64,000 nucleotides of DNA from Streptomyces pactum (GCF_016031615.1 NZ_JACYXC010000001.1:6820001-6884000); one strand, 5' to 3'; numbered from the stretch's first letter, positions 1-8,149 are shown. Notes: generated from the letters alone by a model not told the origin. Translations and numbers: made by a program.

Positions 1-274
1 CGTCCTTGGGCCCCACCGTGGGCAGTGCCGCGCGGCGCGCCGCCACGTCCGGGGCGAGCGGCTCGGGGTACCGGGCCAGTTCGGCGCCGGTCACCGGACC
101 GGCCAGCCGTGTGACCTCCGCGACGTCGCCCGGCTCGCCGGCCGCGACGCCGGTCTGCGCCGGTTTGAGCACCGCCACCGTCCGGCCCCGGGCGAGTGCG
201 GCGGCCGCCACGGCCGCCGTCACCACCGTCTTTCCGATCTCGGTGTTGGTACCGGTGACCACGAGCACCGACAT
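1..274 (-). CDS. bioD: Dethiobiotin synthetase (partial, runs off the left edge)
   Basis: This is the N-terminal 91 residues of BioD, the enzyme that closes the ureido ring of 7,8-diaminopelargonic acid with CO2 and ATP to give dethiobiotin in the cytoplasm. The start MSVLVVTGTNTEIGKT carries the family P-loop (GTNTEIGKT), followed by the KPAQTG segment typical of BioD. The gene reads leftwards and its 3' part lies outside the window. It follows bioA in the same direction after about 140 bases, so bioB-bioA-bioD is probably one operon. The frame is open and the motifs intact in the visible part. The identification is strong because the whole biotin set is adjacent. Confidence 0.93.
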   Translation of the reverse strand, partial: MSVLVVTGTNTEIGKTVVTAAVAAAALARGRTVAVLKPAQTGVAAGEPGDVAEVTRLAGPVTGAELARYPEPLAPDVAARRAALPTVGPKD

Positions 275-417
275 GTCTCTCTCCGTACCTTTCTCTTCCT
301 CACCCGACCCCCGACACCCCCACGCACGATCCCCGACGCCCGTCCTCGACGCCGGGCGCGCGGGGGTTCGGGGTGCGGCCGGGGCCGGCCCGGCCGCACC
401 CGGCCCGGACGCGCGGT

Positions 418-1722
418 TCAGCCCGCCAGGGCCGCCGCCCGGACCGCGGCGCAGATCCGCGCCAGGTCCTCGTCGCCGGTCACGAACGGCGGCATGGTGT
501 ACAGCAGCTCCCCGAACGGCCGCAGCCACACGCCCTCCCGTATCGCGGCGCGGGTCGCGGCGGCCATGTCCACCGGGTGGTCCAGCTGCACCACGCCGAT
601 GGCGCCCAGCACCCGCACGTCGCGGACCCCGGGGAGCCCGGCCGCCTCCGCCAGACCCGACCGCAGCCCGGTCTCGATCCGCTTGACCTCCTGCTGCCAG
701 TCGTGCGACAGCAGCAGGTCGATCGAGGCTCCGGCGACCGCGGTGGCCAGCGGATTGCCCATGAAGGTGGGGCCGTGGGCGAGCACCGGCACCGCTCCGC
801 CGGAGATGCCCTCGGCGATCCGGGTGGTGCACAGCGTGGCGCCCAGCGTGAGATAGCCGCCGGTCAGCGCCTTGCCCACGCACATCACATCGGGCGAGAC
901 CCCGGCGTGCCCGGCGGCGAAGAGCGTGCCGGTGCGGCCGAAGCCGGTGGCGATCTCGTCGAAGACCAGCGGCAGGTCGTGCTCGTCGCACAGCTCCCGC
1001 AGCACCCGCAGGTAGCCGGGGGAGTGGAAGCGCATCCCGCCGGCGTTCTGCACCACCGGCTCCACGATCACCGCGGCCAGCTCGTCGGTGTGCCGGGCGA
1101 ACAGCTCCCGCAGATGGGCCACGTACGCCGGGTCCGGCTCGGCGTCGAAACCGGTCGGCGGCGCGTCGGCGAACACCTGTTGGGGCAGCAACCCCGACCA
1201 CAGATGGTGCATCCCGCCGTCCGGATCGCACACCGACATCGGCTGCCAGGTGTCGCCGTGGTAGCCGCCGCGCCAGGTCAGCAGCCGCTGCCGGCCCGGC
1301 CGGCCGACCGACCGCCAGTACTGCAGGCACATCTTCACCGCGACCTCGACCGACACCGAACCGGAGTCGGCCAGGAAGACGTGCTGCAGCGGCTCCGGGG
1401 TGATCTCCACCAGCCGGGCGGCCAGCCGCACCGCGGGCTCATGGGTGAGCCCGCCGAACATCACGTGGCTCATCCGGTCCAGCTGGGCGCGGGCCGCCTC
1501 GTTCAGCACCGGGTGGTTGTAGCCGTGCAGCGCCGACCACCACGACGACATGCCGTCGATCAGCTCGGTCCGCCCCTCCGCGGGGGCGCCCAGCCGCAGC
1601 CGCACCCCCGCGGCCGACTCGACCAGCAGCGGTTCCTGGCGGCCCGGCATCGGCCCGTAGGGGTGCCAGACGTGCTGCCGGTCCAGGGCCAGCAGTTCGC
1701 CGGCGGTCAGCGGCTCAGGCAT
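418..1722 (-). CDS. bioA: Adenosylmethionine-8-amino-7-oxononanoate aminotransferase
   Basis: BioA is a PLP enzyme that transfers the amino group of S-adenosylmethionine to KAPA, giving 7,8-diaminopelargonate in biotin synthesis. The 434-residue product is the usual length for the family. It shows the N-terminal substrate loop (HVWHPYGPM), the FDEIATGFGRTG cofactor segment with Asp near residue 255, and the PLP-binding Lys near residue 284 in CVGKALTGG. The ATG at 1722 lies inside the 3' end of bioB, an 8-base overlap that argues for translational coupling. A late GPTFMGNPLA segment also matches the class III aminotransferase fold. Nothing looks degraded. Confidence 0.96.
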   Translation of the reverse strand: MPEPLTAGELLALDRQHVWHPYGPMPGRQEPLLVESAAGVRLRLGAPAEGRTELIDGMSSWWSALHGYNHPVLNEAARAQLDRMSHVMFGGLTHEPAVRLAARLVEITPEPLQHVFLADSGSVSVEVAVKMCLQYWRSVGRPGRQRLLTWRGGYHGDTWQPMSVCDPDGGMHHLWSGLLPQQVFADAPPTGFDAEPDPAYVAHLRELFARHTDELAAVIVEPVVQNAGGMRFHSPGYLRVLRELCDEHDLPLVFDEIATGFGRTGTLFAAGHAGVSPDVMCVGKALTGGYLTLGATLCTTRIAEGISGGAVPVLAHGPTFMGNPLATAVAGASIDLLLSHDWQQEVKRIETGLRSGLAEAAGLPGVRDVRVLGAIGVVQLDHPVDMAAATRAAIREGVWLRPFGELLYTMPPFVTGDEDLARICAAVRAAALAG

Positions 1723-2911
1723 TGGGCGGCAGGTCCGTTCCCGCGCCGCGGCGGCGCACGGCGACCAGGTCGGTGCGCGGCCCGCCGGCGGTGACCGCCT
1801 CCGGCGCGTCCGCGCCGTCCGCCGGGACCGCGGCCGGCTCCCCGCCGCCGCACGGCCCGCAGCCGCCCTCGCCGTGGCCCCCGCAGCCGCCGTGGGCGGC
1901 CGCGTCCCGGCGGTGCTCGGGCAGGGTGGTGGTGTCCGCTCCCTCCACCTCGAAACCGGCGTCCGCGATCATCGCCAGGTCGTCCTTGCCCGCCTGGCCC
2001 TCGCTGGTCAGGTAGTCGCCGAGGAAGATTGAATTCGCCAGGTGCAGCGCGAGCGGCTGCATCGACCGCAGGTGCACCTCACGGCCGCCGGCCAGCCGCA
2101 CCTCCACGTCCGGGCAGACGAACCGGACCATGGCGAGGATCCGCAGACAGCGCTGCGGCGTGAGGTTCCACTCCTTGGCGAGCGGGGTCCCCTCGAAGGG
2201 GATCAGGAAGTTGACCGGCACCGAGTCCGGGTCCAGCTCGCGCAGCGAGAAGACCACGTCCACCAGGTCCTCGTCGCTCTCGCCCATGCCCGCGATCAGG
2301 CCGGAGCAGGCCGACATGCCCGCCGCCTGCGCCTGCTGCACGGTCTCCACCCGGTCCGCGTAGGTGTGGGTGGTGGTGATGTCCCCGTAGGTGGCCTCGG
2401 AGGTGTTGAGGTTGTGGTTGTACGCGTCGGCGCCCGCGTCCTTCAGCCGCGACGCCTGCCCCTCGGAGAGCAGCCCGAGGCAGGCACACACCTCGACCTC
2501 CTCGTTCTGCTCCTTGATCGCGGCGATGGTCTTCGTGACCCGCTCCACGTCGCGGTCGGTCGGCCCGCGCCCGCTGGCCACCAGGCAGACCCGCTTCGCG
2601 CCCCCGGCGACCCCCGCGCTCGCCGCGGCCGCCGCCTCCTCGGGCTTCAGCCAGGTGTACTTGAGGATCTCCGCCTTGGAGCCGAGCCGCTGCGAGCAGT
2701 ACGAGCAGTCCTCCGGGCAGAGCCCCGATTTGAGGTTCACCAGATAGTTGAGCTTCACCCGCCGCCCGAACCAGGCGCGGCGCACCTTGCCCGCCGCCGC
2801 CACCACGTCGAGCAGCTCGTCATCGGAGGTCGCCAGGACGGCCAGCGCCTCTTCGCGGGTCGGCGACTCGCGCCGCAGGCCCTTCTCCACCAGCGTGTTC
2901 AGCAGATCCAT
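1715..2911 (-). CDS. bioB: Biotin synthase with Cys/His-rich C-terminal extension
   Basis: BioB is the radical-SAM enzyme that inserts sulfur into dethiobiotin. The CPEDCSYC motif at residues 65-72 supplies the three cysteines for the SAM-binding 4Fe-4S cluster, and the TIM-barrel sequence continues through a YNHNLNTS region. At 398 residues it is longer than E. coli BioB (about 346). The extra part, from about residue 337, is Gly/Cys/His-rich with Cys near 343, 351 and 354, and ends in RRRGAGTDLPPNA. A purine-rich ribosome site (GGACAGGA) precedes the ATG at 2911. It is first in the leftward biotin operon and divergent from bioF. The role of the C-terminal cysteines is unknown to me; an iron-sulfur or accessory role would be inference. 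Confidence 0.96.
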   Translation of the reverse strand: MDLLNTLVEKGLRRESPTREEALAVLATSDDELLDVVAAAGKVRRAWFGRRVKLNYLVNLKSGLCPEDCSYCSQRLGSKAEILKYTWLKPEEAAAAASAGVAGGAKRVCLVASGRGPTDRDVERVTKTIAAIKEQNEEVEVCACLGLLSEGQASRLKDAGADAYNHNLNTSEATYGDITTTHTYADRVETVQQAQAAGMSACSGLIAGMGESDEDLVDVVFSLRELDPDSVPVNFLIPFEGTPLAKEWNLTPQRCLRILAMVRFVCPDVEVRLAGGREVHLRSMQPLALHLANSIFLGDYLTSEGQAGKDDLAMIADAGFEVEGADTTTLPEHRRDAAAHGGCGGHGEGGCGPCGGGEPAAVPADGADAPEAVTAGGPRTDLVAVRRRGAGTDLPPNA

Positions 2912-3086
2912 GGCGCTGATCCTGTCCTACGCCACCGCCCCCGGCCAAGGAGAGAACGCACAACGTGGGCGGTTGCAGGTGTGTGTATCGCCACACCCTG
3001 TCCCGGCCGCCGAGAGGTTACGTTCTAGCCGTTGCATACAAAACGGGGCCCACGGCCCGAGGCGAGACGCACCCGAAGGACGGCCC
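2912..3086. promoter_or_regulatory. Divergent control region between bioB and bioF
   Basis: The 175 bases separate the leftward bioB operon from rightward bioF and must hold both promoters. A segment around 3015-3045 is less GC-rich than its surroundings and contains AGGTTACGTTCTAGCC. Biotin genes of some actinobacteria are controlled by BioQ, and the GAAC/GTTAC-like half sites here are loosely similar to its reported operator, but spacing and symmetry do not fit well. I therefore call only a regulatory region, not a specific regulator. Confidence 0.4.
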
Positions 3087-4244
3087 ATGCCCGCCAAGCG
3101 CCAGGACGGTCCGTTCGACTGGATCGACGCACAGCGCGAACAGCGCCGCCGCGCCGGACTCGTCCGCGAGCTGCGGCCCCGGCCGGCCACCTCCCCGCTG
3201 CTCGACCTGGCCGGGAACGACTACCTGGGGCTGGCCCGGCACCCCGGGGTGACCGCCGCCGCGGGCGCCGCGGCCCGGGAGTGGGGTGCCGGTTCCACCG
3301 GCTCCCGCCTGGTCACCGGCAGCACCGAGCTGCACGCCCGGCTGGAGGCCGAACTCGCCGCCTTCTGCGGGTTCGAGGCCGCGCTGGTGCTCTCCTCCGG
3401 CTACGCGGCCAACCTCGCCGCCGTCACCGCGCTGACCGTACGCGGCGGACTGCTGGTCTCCGACGAGTCCAACCACGCCTCGCTCATCGACGGCTGCCGG
3501 CTCTCCCGGGCGGAGACCGCCGTGGTGCCGCACGCCGACCCCGAGGCGGTGCGCAAGGCCCTCGACGGGCACGACGGCCCGGCGCTCGCCGTCACCGACT
3601 CGGTGTTCTCCGTCGACGGCGACGCCGCCCCGCTGCGCGAGCTGGCGGACGCCTGCCGGGCCGGCGGGGCGGGGCTGCTGGTGGACGACGCCCACGGCCT
3701 CGGCGTCCTCGGCGACGGCGGCCGGGGCGCCCCGTACGCCGCCGGGCTGGCCGGCGCCGGGGACGTGGTCGCCACCGTCACCCTCTCCAAGTCCCTGGGC
3801 AGCCAGGGCGGCGCGGTGCTCGGCCCGGCCCGGGTCGTCGAGCACCTGGTCAACACCGCCCGGACGCTGATCTTCGACACCGGCCTCAACCCGGCCGCCG
3901 CCGGGGCGGCGCTGGCGGCCCTGCGCCTGCTGCGCGGCGAACCGGGGCGCGCGGAGCGCGTGCGCGAGGTGGCCGGCGCCCTGCACGCCGGGCTGACCGC
4001 CGCCGGGCTCGCGGCGGTCCGGCCGGACGCGGCGGTGGTCTCGGTCCGCGCCCCGTCCCCGGAGGCCGCGGTGCGCTGGGCGGCGGACTGCCGGGCCGCC
4101 GGGCTCGCGGTCGGCTGCTTCCGCCCGCCGTCGGTCCCCGACGGCGTCTCCCGGCTGCGGCTCACCGCACGGGCCGACCTGACGGACGAACAGGTGGCGC
4201 GCGCGGTGGAGACCGTCGCCGGCACCGCGCCGCGTCCGGTGTGA
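3087..4244 (+). CDS. bioF: 8-amino-7-oxononanoate synthase
   Basis: BioF condenses pimeloyl-(acyl carrier protein or CoA) with L-alanine, releasing CO2, to give KAPA, the first committed biotin intermediate. The 385-residue product is a fold-type I PLP enzyme of the alpha-oxoamine synthase family. It carries DDAHGLGVLG around residues 200-208 and the PLP Lys near residue 235 in TLSKSLGSQGG. The frame is open further upstream, but the ATG at 3087 is preceded by a GAAGGA ribosome site at 3074 and gives the normal family N-terminus. The gene is divergent from bioB-bioA-bioD. Its last codons run into the first unit of a 23-bp tandem repeat. Confidence 0.95.
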   Translation: MPAKRQDGPFDWIDAQREQRRRAGLVRELRPRPATSPLLDLAGNDYLGLARHPGVTAAAGAAAREWGAGSTGSRLVTGSTELHARLEAELAAFCGFEAALVLSSGYAANLAAVTALTVRGGLLVSDESNHASLIDGCRLSRAETAVVPHADPEAVRKALDGHDGPALAVTDSVFSVDGDAAPLRELADACRAGGAGLLVDDAHGLGVLGDGGRGAPYAAGLAGAGDVVATVTLSKSLGSQGGAVLGPARVVEHLVNTARTLIFDTGLNPAAAGAALAALRLLRGEPGRAERVREVAGALHAGLTAAGLAAVRPDAAVVSVRAPSPEAAVRWAADCRAAGLAVGCFRPPSVPDGVSRLRLTARADLTDEQVARAVETVAGTAPRPV

Positions 4245-4405
4245 CGCCCCCGCCGTGTCCGGTGTGACGCCCGCGCCGTGTCCGGTGTGACGCTTGCACC
4301 GGGTCCGGTGTGACGCCCCCGCCGCACGTGTGACGGGAGGTCGCAGGGTCGGGGTGTGACGGGAGGTCGCGGAGCCGGGGTGTGCCGGGAGGGCCGCGGA
4401 GCCGT
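4235..4405. repeat. Two adjoining short tandem repeats (23 bp x4, 26 bp x3)
   Basis: TCCGGTGTGACGC recurs at 4235, 4258, 4281 and 4304, exactly 23 bp apart, with the first copy inside the last codons of bioF. Immediately after, GTGTGACGGGAGGTCGC-type units start at 4328, 4354 and 4380, 26 bp apart, the last one diverged. Both families share a GTGTGACG core. Neither period is a multiple of three, so they are not coding repeats. Confidence 0.85.
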
Positions 4406-5097
4406 GGTGCCTGCGCGCCCGGGCCGGCCTGACGCCGGCGTCCCCTCGGGCGGCGGCAGGACCGTGCCCCCGAGGCCCGGCCTGACGCCGGTGTCCACCG
4501 GCCCGGTGGGAGAACGGCGTTCCCGGGGCCGACGTCCGCGGTGCCGCCGCGCCGCGCCCGGTCCCTCCCCGCCCGCCCCGGCGGTGGGTGCCGGTGTCCC
4601 CGGGATGCCCTGGTGTCCCCGGGTGCCCGGGCGCACGGTTGCCTCCCCGTACGCCCGGGCGGTGACGTGTGACCCGGCGGAGGCGTGACACCCGCGCTCC
4701 GCCCGCGCCGGCCGCGGTGTCCGTACCCCTTGGGCCCGGGGCGTCGGCCGCGTCCCCGGGGTACGCGCCCGGCGTGGCCTTCGGCCGCGCGTTCCGGCGC
4801 TTGCCGCGGGTGTGCCCCGGTCCGGCGTGGCGCGCGCCCCGGGGGCGGCGGCGTGACGCCCGGCCGTCGCCCGGGACGGCGTCCTGTACCGCGCCGGGGG
4901 CCGGCGGCGCGGCGGGAGCGGCACACGTCACCGCATCGGGCGACAGCCACCCGCTCCGGCGGGCGGATCGCGCACGTCGGCCGGGGAATCGGTGGCACCC
5001 TGGCGCGGGGAAGCCGTGCCGGGCCGCGGGCGGCTCCTCCTGACCCGCACATGTGCCCGTCGCCGGGAACCGTCCGCTGGGAGGGAAACAGGCCGCC
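4406..5097. other. Intergenic stretch without a recognisable gene
   Basis: About 690 bases of very GC-rich sequence follow the tandem repeats and lead to the small HATPase gene. Open frames on both strands have low-complexity Arg/Pro/Gly translations and no ribosome sites, so I take them as chance. No clear terminator or promoter could be picked out except the upstream region of the next gene. Confidence 0.6.
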
Positions 5098-5526
5098 ATG
5101 GCAGACCAGCAGGAAGCCTCCGTCACGCTGCCGAGTGAGCCGGCCTCGGTCGGCCGGGCCCGCGGCCATGTCCTCGACGTCCTCGCCGGCTGGGGGCTGC
5201 CGGCCGGTACCGAGACCGCCGACACGGTGCGTCTGATCGTCTCCGAGCTGGCCACCAACGCGATCGTGCACACCTGGGGCGAGTCACCCACGTTCACCGT
5301 GCTTCTCCGGCTCGTCCGCGACGAAGAGCTGCGGGTGGGGGTCGGCGACAGCCACCGCCGCTGGCCCCGGCGGCTGCCCGCCGCCGTCCAGCAGGACAAC
5401 GGCCGGGGGCTCGTCATCATCCGCACCCTGGTCGCCGAGGCGGGCGGCCGGCTCCGCGTCACCCCCGCCCGGTCGGGCGGCAAGACGGTGTGGGTCTCCC
5501 TGCCCTGGCCGGCGCCGGTCGGCTGA
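5098..5526 (+). CDS. Stand-alone ATP-binding (HATPase_c, anti-sigma-factor-like) regulatory protein
   Basis: This 142-residue protein is a single GHKL ATPase domain of the RsbW/SpoIIAB-like type. It shows the N box in SELATNAIVHT near residues 49-59, and a glycine-rich ATP-lid segment DNGRGLVII near residue 100. Streptomyces encodes many such small kinases, which either bind sigma factors or phosphorylate anti-anti-sigma partners. No partner gene is adjacent, so the target cannot be named. The frame is open from an upstream GTG at 5053, but the ATG at 5098 has a GGGAGGG ribosome site about 12 bases before it. It converges with the cyclase-like gene. Kinase activity is inferred from the family. 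Confidence 0.82.
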   Translation: MADQQEASVTLPSEPASVGRARGHVLDVLAGWGLPAGTETADTVRLIVSELATNAIVHTWGESPTFTVLLRLVRDEELRVGVGDSHRRWPRRLPAAVQQDNGRGLVIIRTLVAEAGGRLRVTPARSGGKTVWVSLPWPAPVG

Positions 5527-5666
5527 CCGCCCCCGACGCGGCGGCGGCCCACGAAAGGCCCCGGACGGCGCCCCCGGGGGTTCCCCGACCGGCCCGGCTC
5601 GGCCCGGCCGTCGTGCCGCCGGCTGCCGTCCACGGCCGGCCGGCCGGTAGGCCCTCGGGCGCCTGG

Positions 5667-5805
5667 GCCGGCAGGGGCCGCGAAGTGGGTGCCCGACGAC
5701 CGGCCGGGACGCGGACGACGGCCGGGCGACGGCCGGGGTGACGCCGTCCCCGGGACCTTTACCCACGACCGGCGTCCGGCCGGCCCCGCCGCGGCCCCTG
5801 CCGGC
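5667..5805. repeat. Long-range perfect inverted repeat, possible structured RNA or terminator
   Basis: GCCGGCAGGGGCCGCG at 5667-5682 is the exact reverse complement of 5790-5805, 107 bases away. A second pair, GTGGGT at 5685-5690 and ACCCAC at 5761-5766, lies just inside it. The element fills the gap between the convergent HATPase and cyclase-like genes, so it could end transcription from both sides. Its size is unusual for a simple terminator. Confidence 0.5.
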
Positions 5806-5811
5806 GGGCGG

Positions 5812-7020
5812 TCACAGCACCCGCTGCGCCCCGCCCTCCGCGACCCGCGCCTCGGCCAGGGCGCTGATGCGCCGGTAGACCCGGCCGGCGGCGGGCGAGA
5901 TCAGGTAGTGCGGCATGTCGCCGCGCTCCATCACCCCGTACCGGCTCGTGCCCAGCAGATAGGACGAGTAGAGGATCAGCCCGTCCGGCTCCCGCATGTC
6001 GATCGCCAGCGCCGAGAAGCCGGGGAAGGAACCGGTCTGGTAGACCTCCAGGCCGTCCGCCTCGCCGCGGTACCGCTCCTTGAAGCGGCCCAGCCGCTCC
6101 AGCGAGTCCTTGATCTTCCGGCTCATGTCCTCCTGGTACTGGCGCGCCAGGGTGGCCGCCGCCTCCGAGACCGGGTCCAGCAGGTAGCAGCGGTAGCGGC
6201 CGCCGCGGCGCAGGAAGCCGAGGACGGCGTCGCGGTAGTGCGCGGGACGCTCGGTGGTCACCAGCCGGCGGGAGGCGGCGCGCAGCGCGGTGCCCATGTC
6301 GAGGACCTCGATGGCCGCCGCGTCCAGCATCCGGGCCTTCTCCGTCGAACTGGGGCGCTCCGGACAGGTGTGGACGGTACTGCCCCCGGCCAGGCCCCGG
6401 GCGGCCAGCCAGGCCCGGCGGGCGGCGCCCGGGCGGTCGTCGTCGGCCATCAGGAAGACCCGTTTGCCCTCGTGCTCCCCGACCTCCTCGAAGAGCGGGG
6501 CGTACCCGCCGGCGGTGCGGTGCACGTCCTCCGAGACCGCCACGCAGTCCCGCGGGACGGCCTTCTCCAGGTGCGCGGCCAGATTGATGTCGGGGGAGTG
6601 GATGGCCCCGGTCCCGCCCGGCCCGGCGTGCCGGATGGTGCCCTTGTGCACGGCGATCCGCAGGTGCAGCCCGCCGGCGACCCCGGCCCGGGCGAACTCG
6701 TCCCGCAGGTGCCGCAGGTCCAGGGTGAGGATCGCGCGGGCGGCCTCCAGGACCACGTCACGGGCGACGCTCTCGCTCTCGTCGTGCACGGCGAAGAATC
6801 CGCCGTCCCCGCGCCACGACCACAGTTCGGCGCGGGCGCAGCGGTGCCCGGACGCCAGCTGTCCCACCCGGGCGGCGATCCGGTCGCGCAGCAGGTCGAA
6901 GGCGTGGGCCGCCCGGTCGCGCGGATTGGCCAGCACGATCGAGGAGTAGCCGGCGGTGTCGATGAAGAGCAGGTACACATGGTCGTAGGTGCGATCGGGC
7001 TGGAACTGCTCGTGCGGCAT
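5812..7020 (-). CDS. Class III nucleotide-cyclase-homology protein with an unidentified C-terminal domain
   Basis: Residues about 12-195 of this 402-residue soluble protein match the class III adenylate/guanylate cyclase fold. FIDTAGYSSI gives a first metal-binding Asp (near 21), WRGDGGFF a second (near 72), followed by HLRIAVHKG and a DINLAAHLE segment. In the last, the family's transition-state Asn is kept (near 146) but the usual Arg four residues on is His (near 150), so activity is uncertain. Residues about 230-400 form a separate domain with a YLLDP segment and no catalytic motif I recognise; it is loosely reminiscent of PLD-like ligand-sensing domains. I chose the ATG at 7020, which has a G-rich stretch upstream; an ATG at 7050 is also possible. 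The NlpC/P60 gene lies upstream in the same direction. Confidence 0.68.
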   Translation of the reverse strand: MPHEQFQPDRTYDHVYLLFIDTAGYSSIVLANPRDRAAHAFDLLRDRIAARVGQLASGHRCARAELWSWRGDGGFFAVHDESESVARDVVLEAARAILTLDLRHLRDEFARAGVAGGLHLRIAVHKGTIRHAGPGGTGAIHSPDINLAAHLEKAVPRDCVAVSEDVHRTAGGYAPLFEEVGEHEGKRVFLMADDDRPGAARRAWLAARGLAGGSTVHTCPERPSSTEKARMLDAAAIEVLDMGTALRAASRRLVTTERPAHYRDAVLGFLRRGGRYRCYLLDPVSEAAATLARQYQEDMSRKIKDSLERLGRFKERYRGEADGLEVYQTGSFPGFSALAIDMREPDGLILYSSYLLGTSRYGVMERGDMPHYLISPAAGRVYRRISALAEARVAEGGAQRVL

Positions 7021-7364
7021 TCGGCCCCCCAGCTGTGTCCGGCCCTCCATGATGCCGCGCCGGCGGCCCGGGAACACCGGTGGCGTCGGGGGTTCCGGTC
7101 CGGCACCGCCCGGCGCGGCACCGGTGGCATGGCCGGCGGGACCGCCCGCGGCGGGCGGCGCACGGCCCGTCGCCGGGGCGCCGGGGCCCTGCCACAGGGC
7201 GTACCGGTCCTGCCGGCCGGCCCGGGGGTGGCCACCGGGCCGGCCGGCAGGACCGGGGGTGGCCACCGGGCCAGCGGCCCCGGGCGCGCCCGGCGGGCCG
7301 GCAGGCAGCGGAGGTGCCCGGCGGGCCGGCGCTCCCGGGCGCCCCCGGAGAGGGCCGGGCGGGG
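7021..7364. repeat. GC-rich spacer with a 20-bp direct repeat
   Basis: This 344-base gap between the NlpC/P60 gene and the cyclase-like gene holds no convincing gene. The segment CCGGGGGTGGCCACCGGGCC occurs twice, starting at 7222 and 7253 (31-bp spacing), inside a long run of G/C-rich sequence. Open frames across it are Gly/Pro/Ala-rich and have no start signals. The cyclase-like gene might be read through from the hydrolase promoter. Confidence 0.6.
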
Positions 7365-7844
7365 TCAGCGGACGCGCCCGTACCACACGCTGTTCGACCA
7401 GATCCGTTCCAGCCGCACCACCGCCCCGGTCTTGGGGGAGTGCCAGATCCGGTTCCGCCCGGCGTAGATGCCCACGTGGTAGACGTGGCCGCGGGAGTGG
7501 AAGAACACCAGGTCACCGCGGTGCCGCTGGGACGCCCTGATGTGCCGGGTGTGGTTGTACTGCGCCGCGGCGGTGCGCGGCAGCCGCTTGCCGACCCGTT
7601 TGAAGGCGTACAGCGTCAGCCCCGAACAGTCGAAGCGGTAGGGGCCGGTGGCCCCCCATTGGTAGGGGGACCCCTGTTTGGACGCCGCGACCCGCAGCGC
7701 CCTGGCGGACACCGCGGCGGCCTCCGCGTCGGTCGCCAGCGACGGGACCAGCAGCGCCCCGAGGGCGGCGGCGGTCACGGCTGTGGTGGTGGTGCGGAAC
7801 CGGGCGGTTGCCGGGGCCGCGGGATTCTGCGTGCGCGTGCTCAT
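7365..7844 (-). CDS. Secreted NlpC/P60 cell-wall peptidase
   Basis: The 159-residue product has an N-terminal signal peptide (an Ala/Thr/Leu-rich core, probable cleavage near residue 43 after DAEA) and one NlpC/P60 domain. This family hydrolyses peptide bonds of peptidoglycan stem peptides outside the membrane. The catalytic Cys is in FDCSGLTLYA (near 73), the His in HVYHVGIY (near 123), and a third polar residue is His in WHSP (near 135). The ATG at 7844 has a GAAGGGG ribosome site that forms the 3' edge of the c-di-AMP riboswitch directly upstream, and a Crp-like box lies further up. This arrangement, known for rpfA and related hydrolases in Streptomyces, suggests a role in germination or growth-linked wall remodelling. 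Confidence 0.93.
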   Translation of the reverse strand: MSTRTQNPAAPATARFRTTTTAVTAAALGALLVPSLATDAEAAAVSARALRVAASKQGSPYQWGATGPYRFDCSGLTLYAFKRVGKRLPRTAAAQYNHTRHIRASQRHRGDLVFFHSRGHVYHVGIYAGRNRIWHSPKTGAVVRLERIWSNSVWYGRVR

Positions 7845-7854
7845 GACGCACCCC

Positions 7855-8045
7855 TTCGTCAGCCGCCTGTGAAGGGAGTCCTGTCGGGTTCGGGCAGGCG
7901 AAGAATGCCCGGCCGCTCGCGCGGCTTCACCCCAGGGGCCACCGGTCGCCTGCGCGCCGCCGGCCCCGCACTGCCGGGTCCTCCACTCCCGCCGTCAAGC
8001 CGGTGTCGAGCAGGGCCCGGCGCGGCGGCGGGATTCGGCGTCCGG
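7855..8045 (-). promoter_or_regulatory. Cyclic di-AMP riboswitch (ydaO-yuaA type)
   Basis: Read on the minus strand, the leader contains, in order, the GCCGAATCCCGCCG / CGGCGGG stem, a GGACCCGG segment, CTGGGGTGAAGCCGCGC, and near the 3' end CGCCTGCCCGAACCCGACAG followed by AGGCGGCTGACGAAGGG. These are the conserved blocks of ydaO-yuaA leaders found before actinobacterial cell-wall hydrolases. The 3' edge runs into the ribosome site of the NlpC/P60 gene. Ligand-bound RNA normally lowers expression; the exact ends are estimated by eye. Confidence 0.85.
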
Positions 8046-8129
8046 CCGGGCTGCCTCGCCGCTGTGACGAGGGCTTGTCGTCCCTGGGATCGTCACGCAC
8101 CGGCCGGACGATTCCGGGCAGACACCGCG

Positions 8130-8149
8130 TATGTGACCTTCGCCACATA
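8130..8149 (-). promoter_or_regulatory. Putative Crp (cAMP receptor protein) binding site
   Basis: TATGTGACCTTCGCCACATA is a 20-bp inverted repeat lying about 85 bases upstream of the riboswitch. It fits the pattern GTG-N6-GNCAC reported for Streptomyces Crp (GTG ACCTTC GCCAC). Crp and a riboswitch acting together are known for the S. coelicolor hydrolase gene rpfA, which makes the reading plausible here. Confidence 0.55.
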
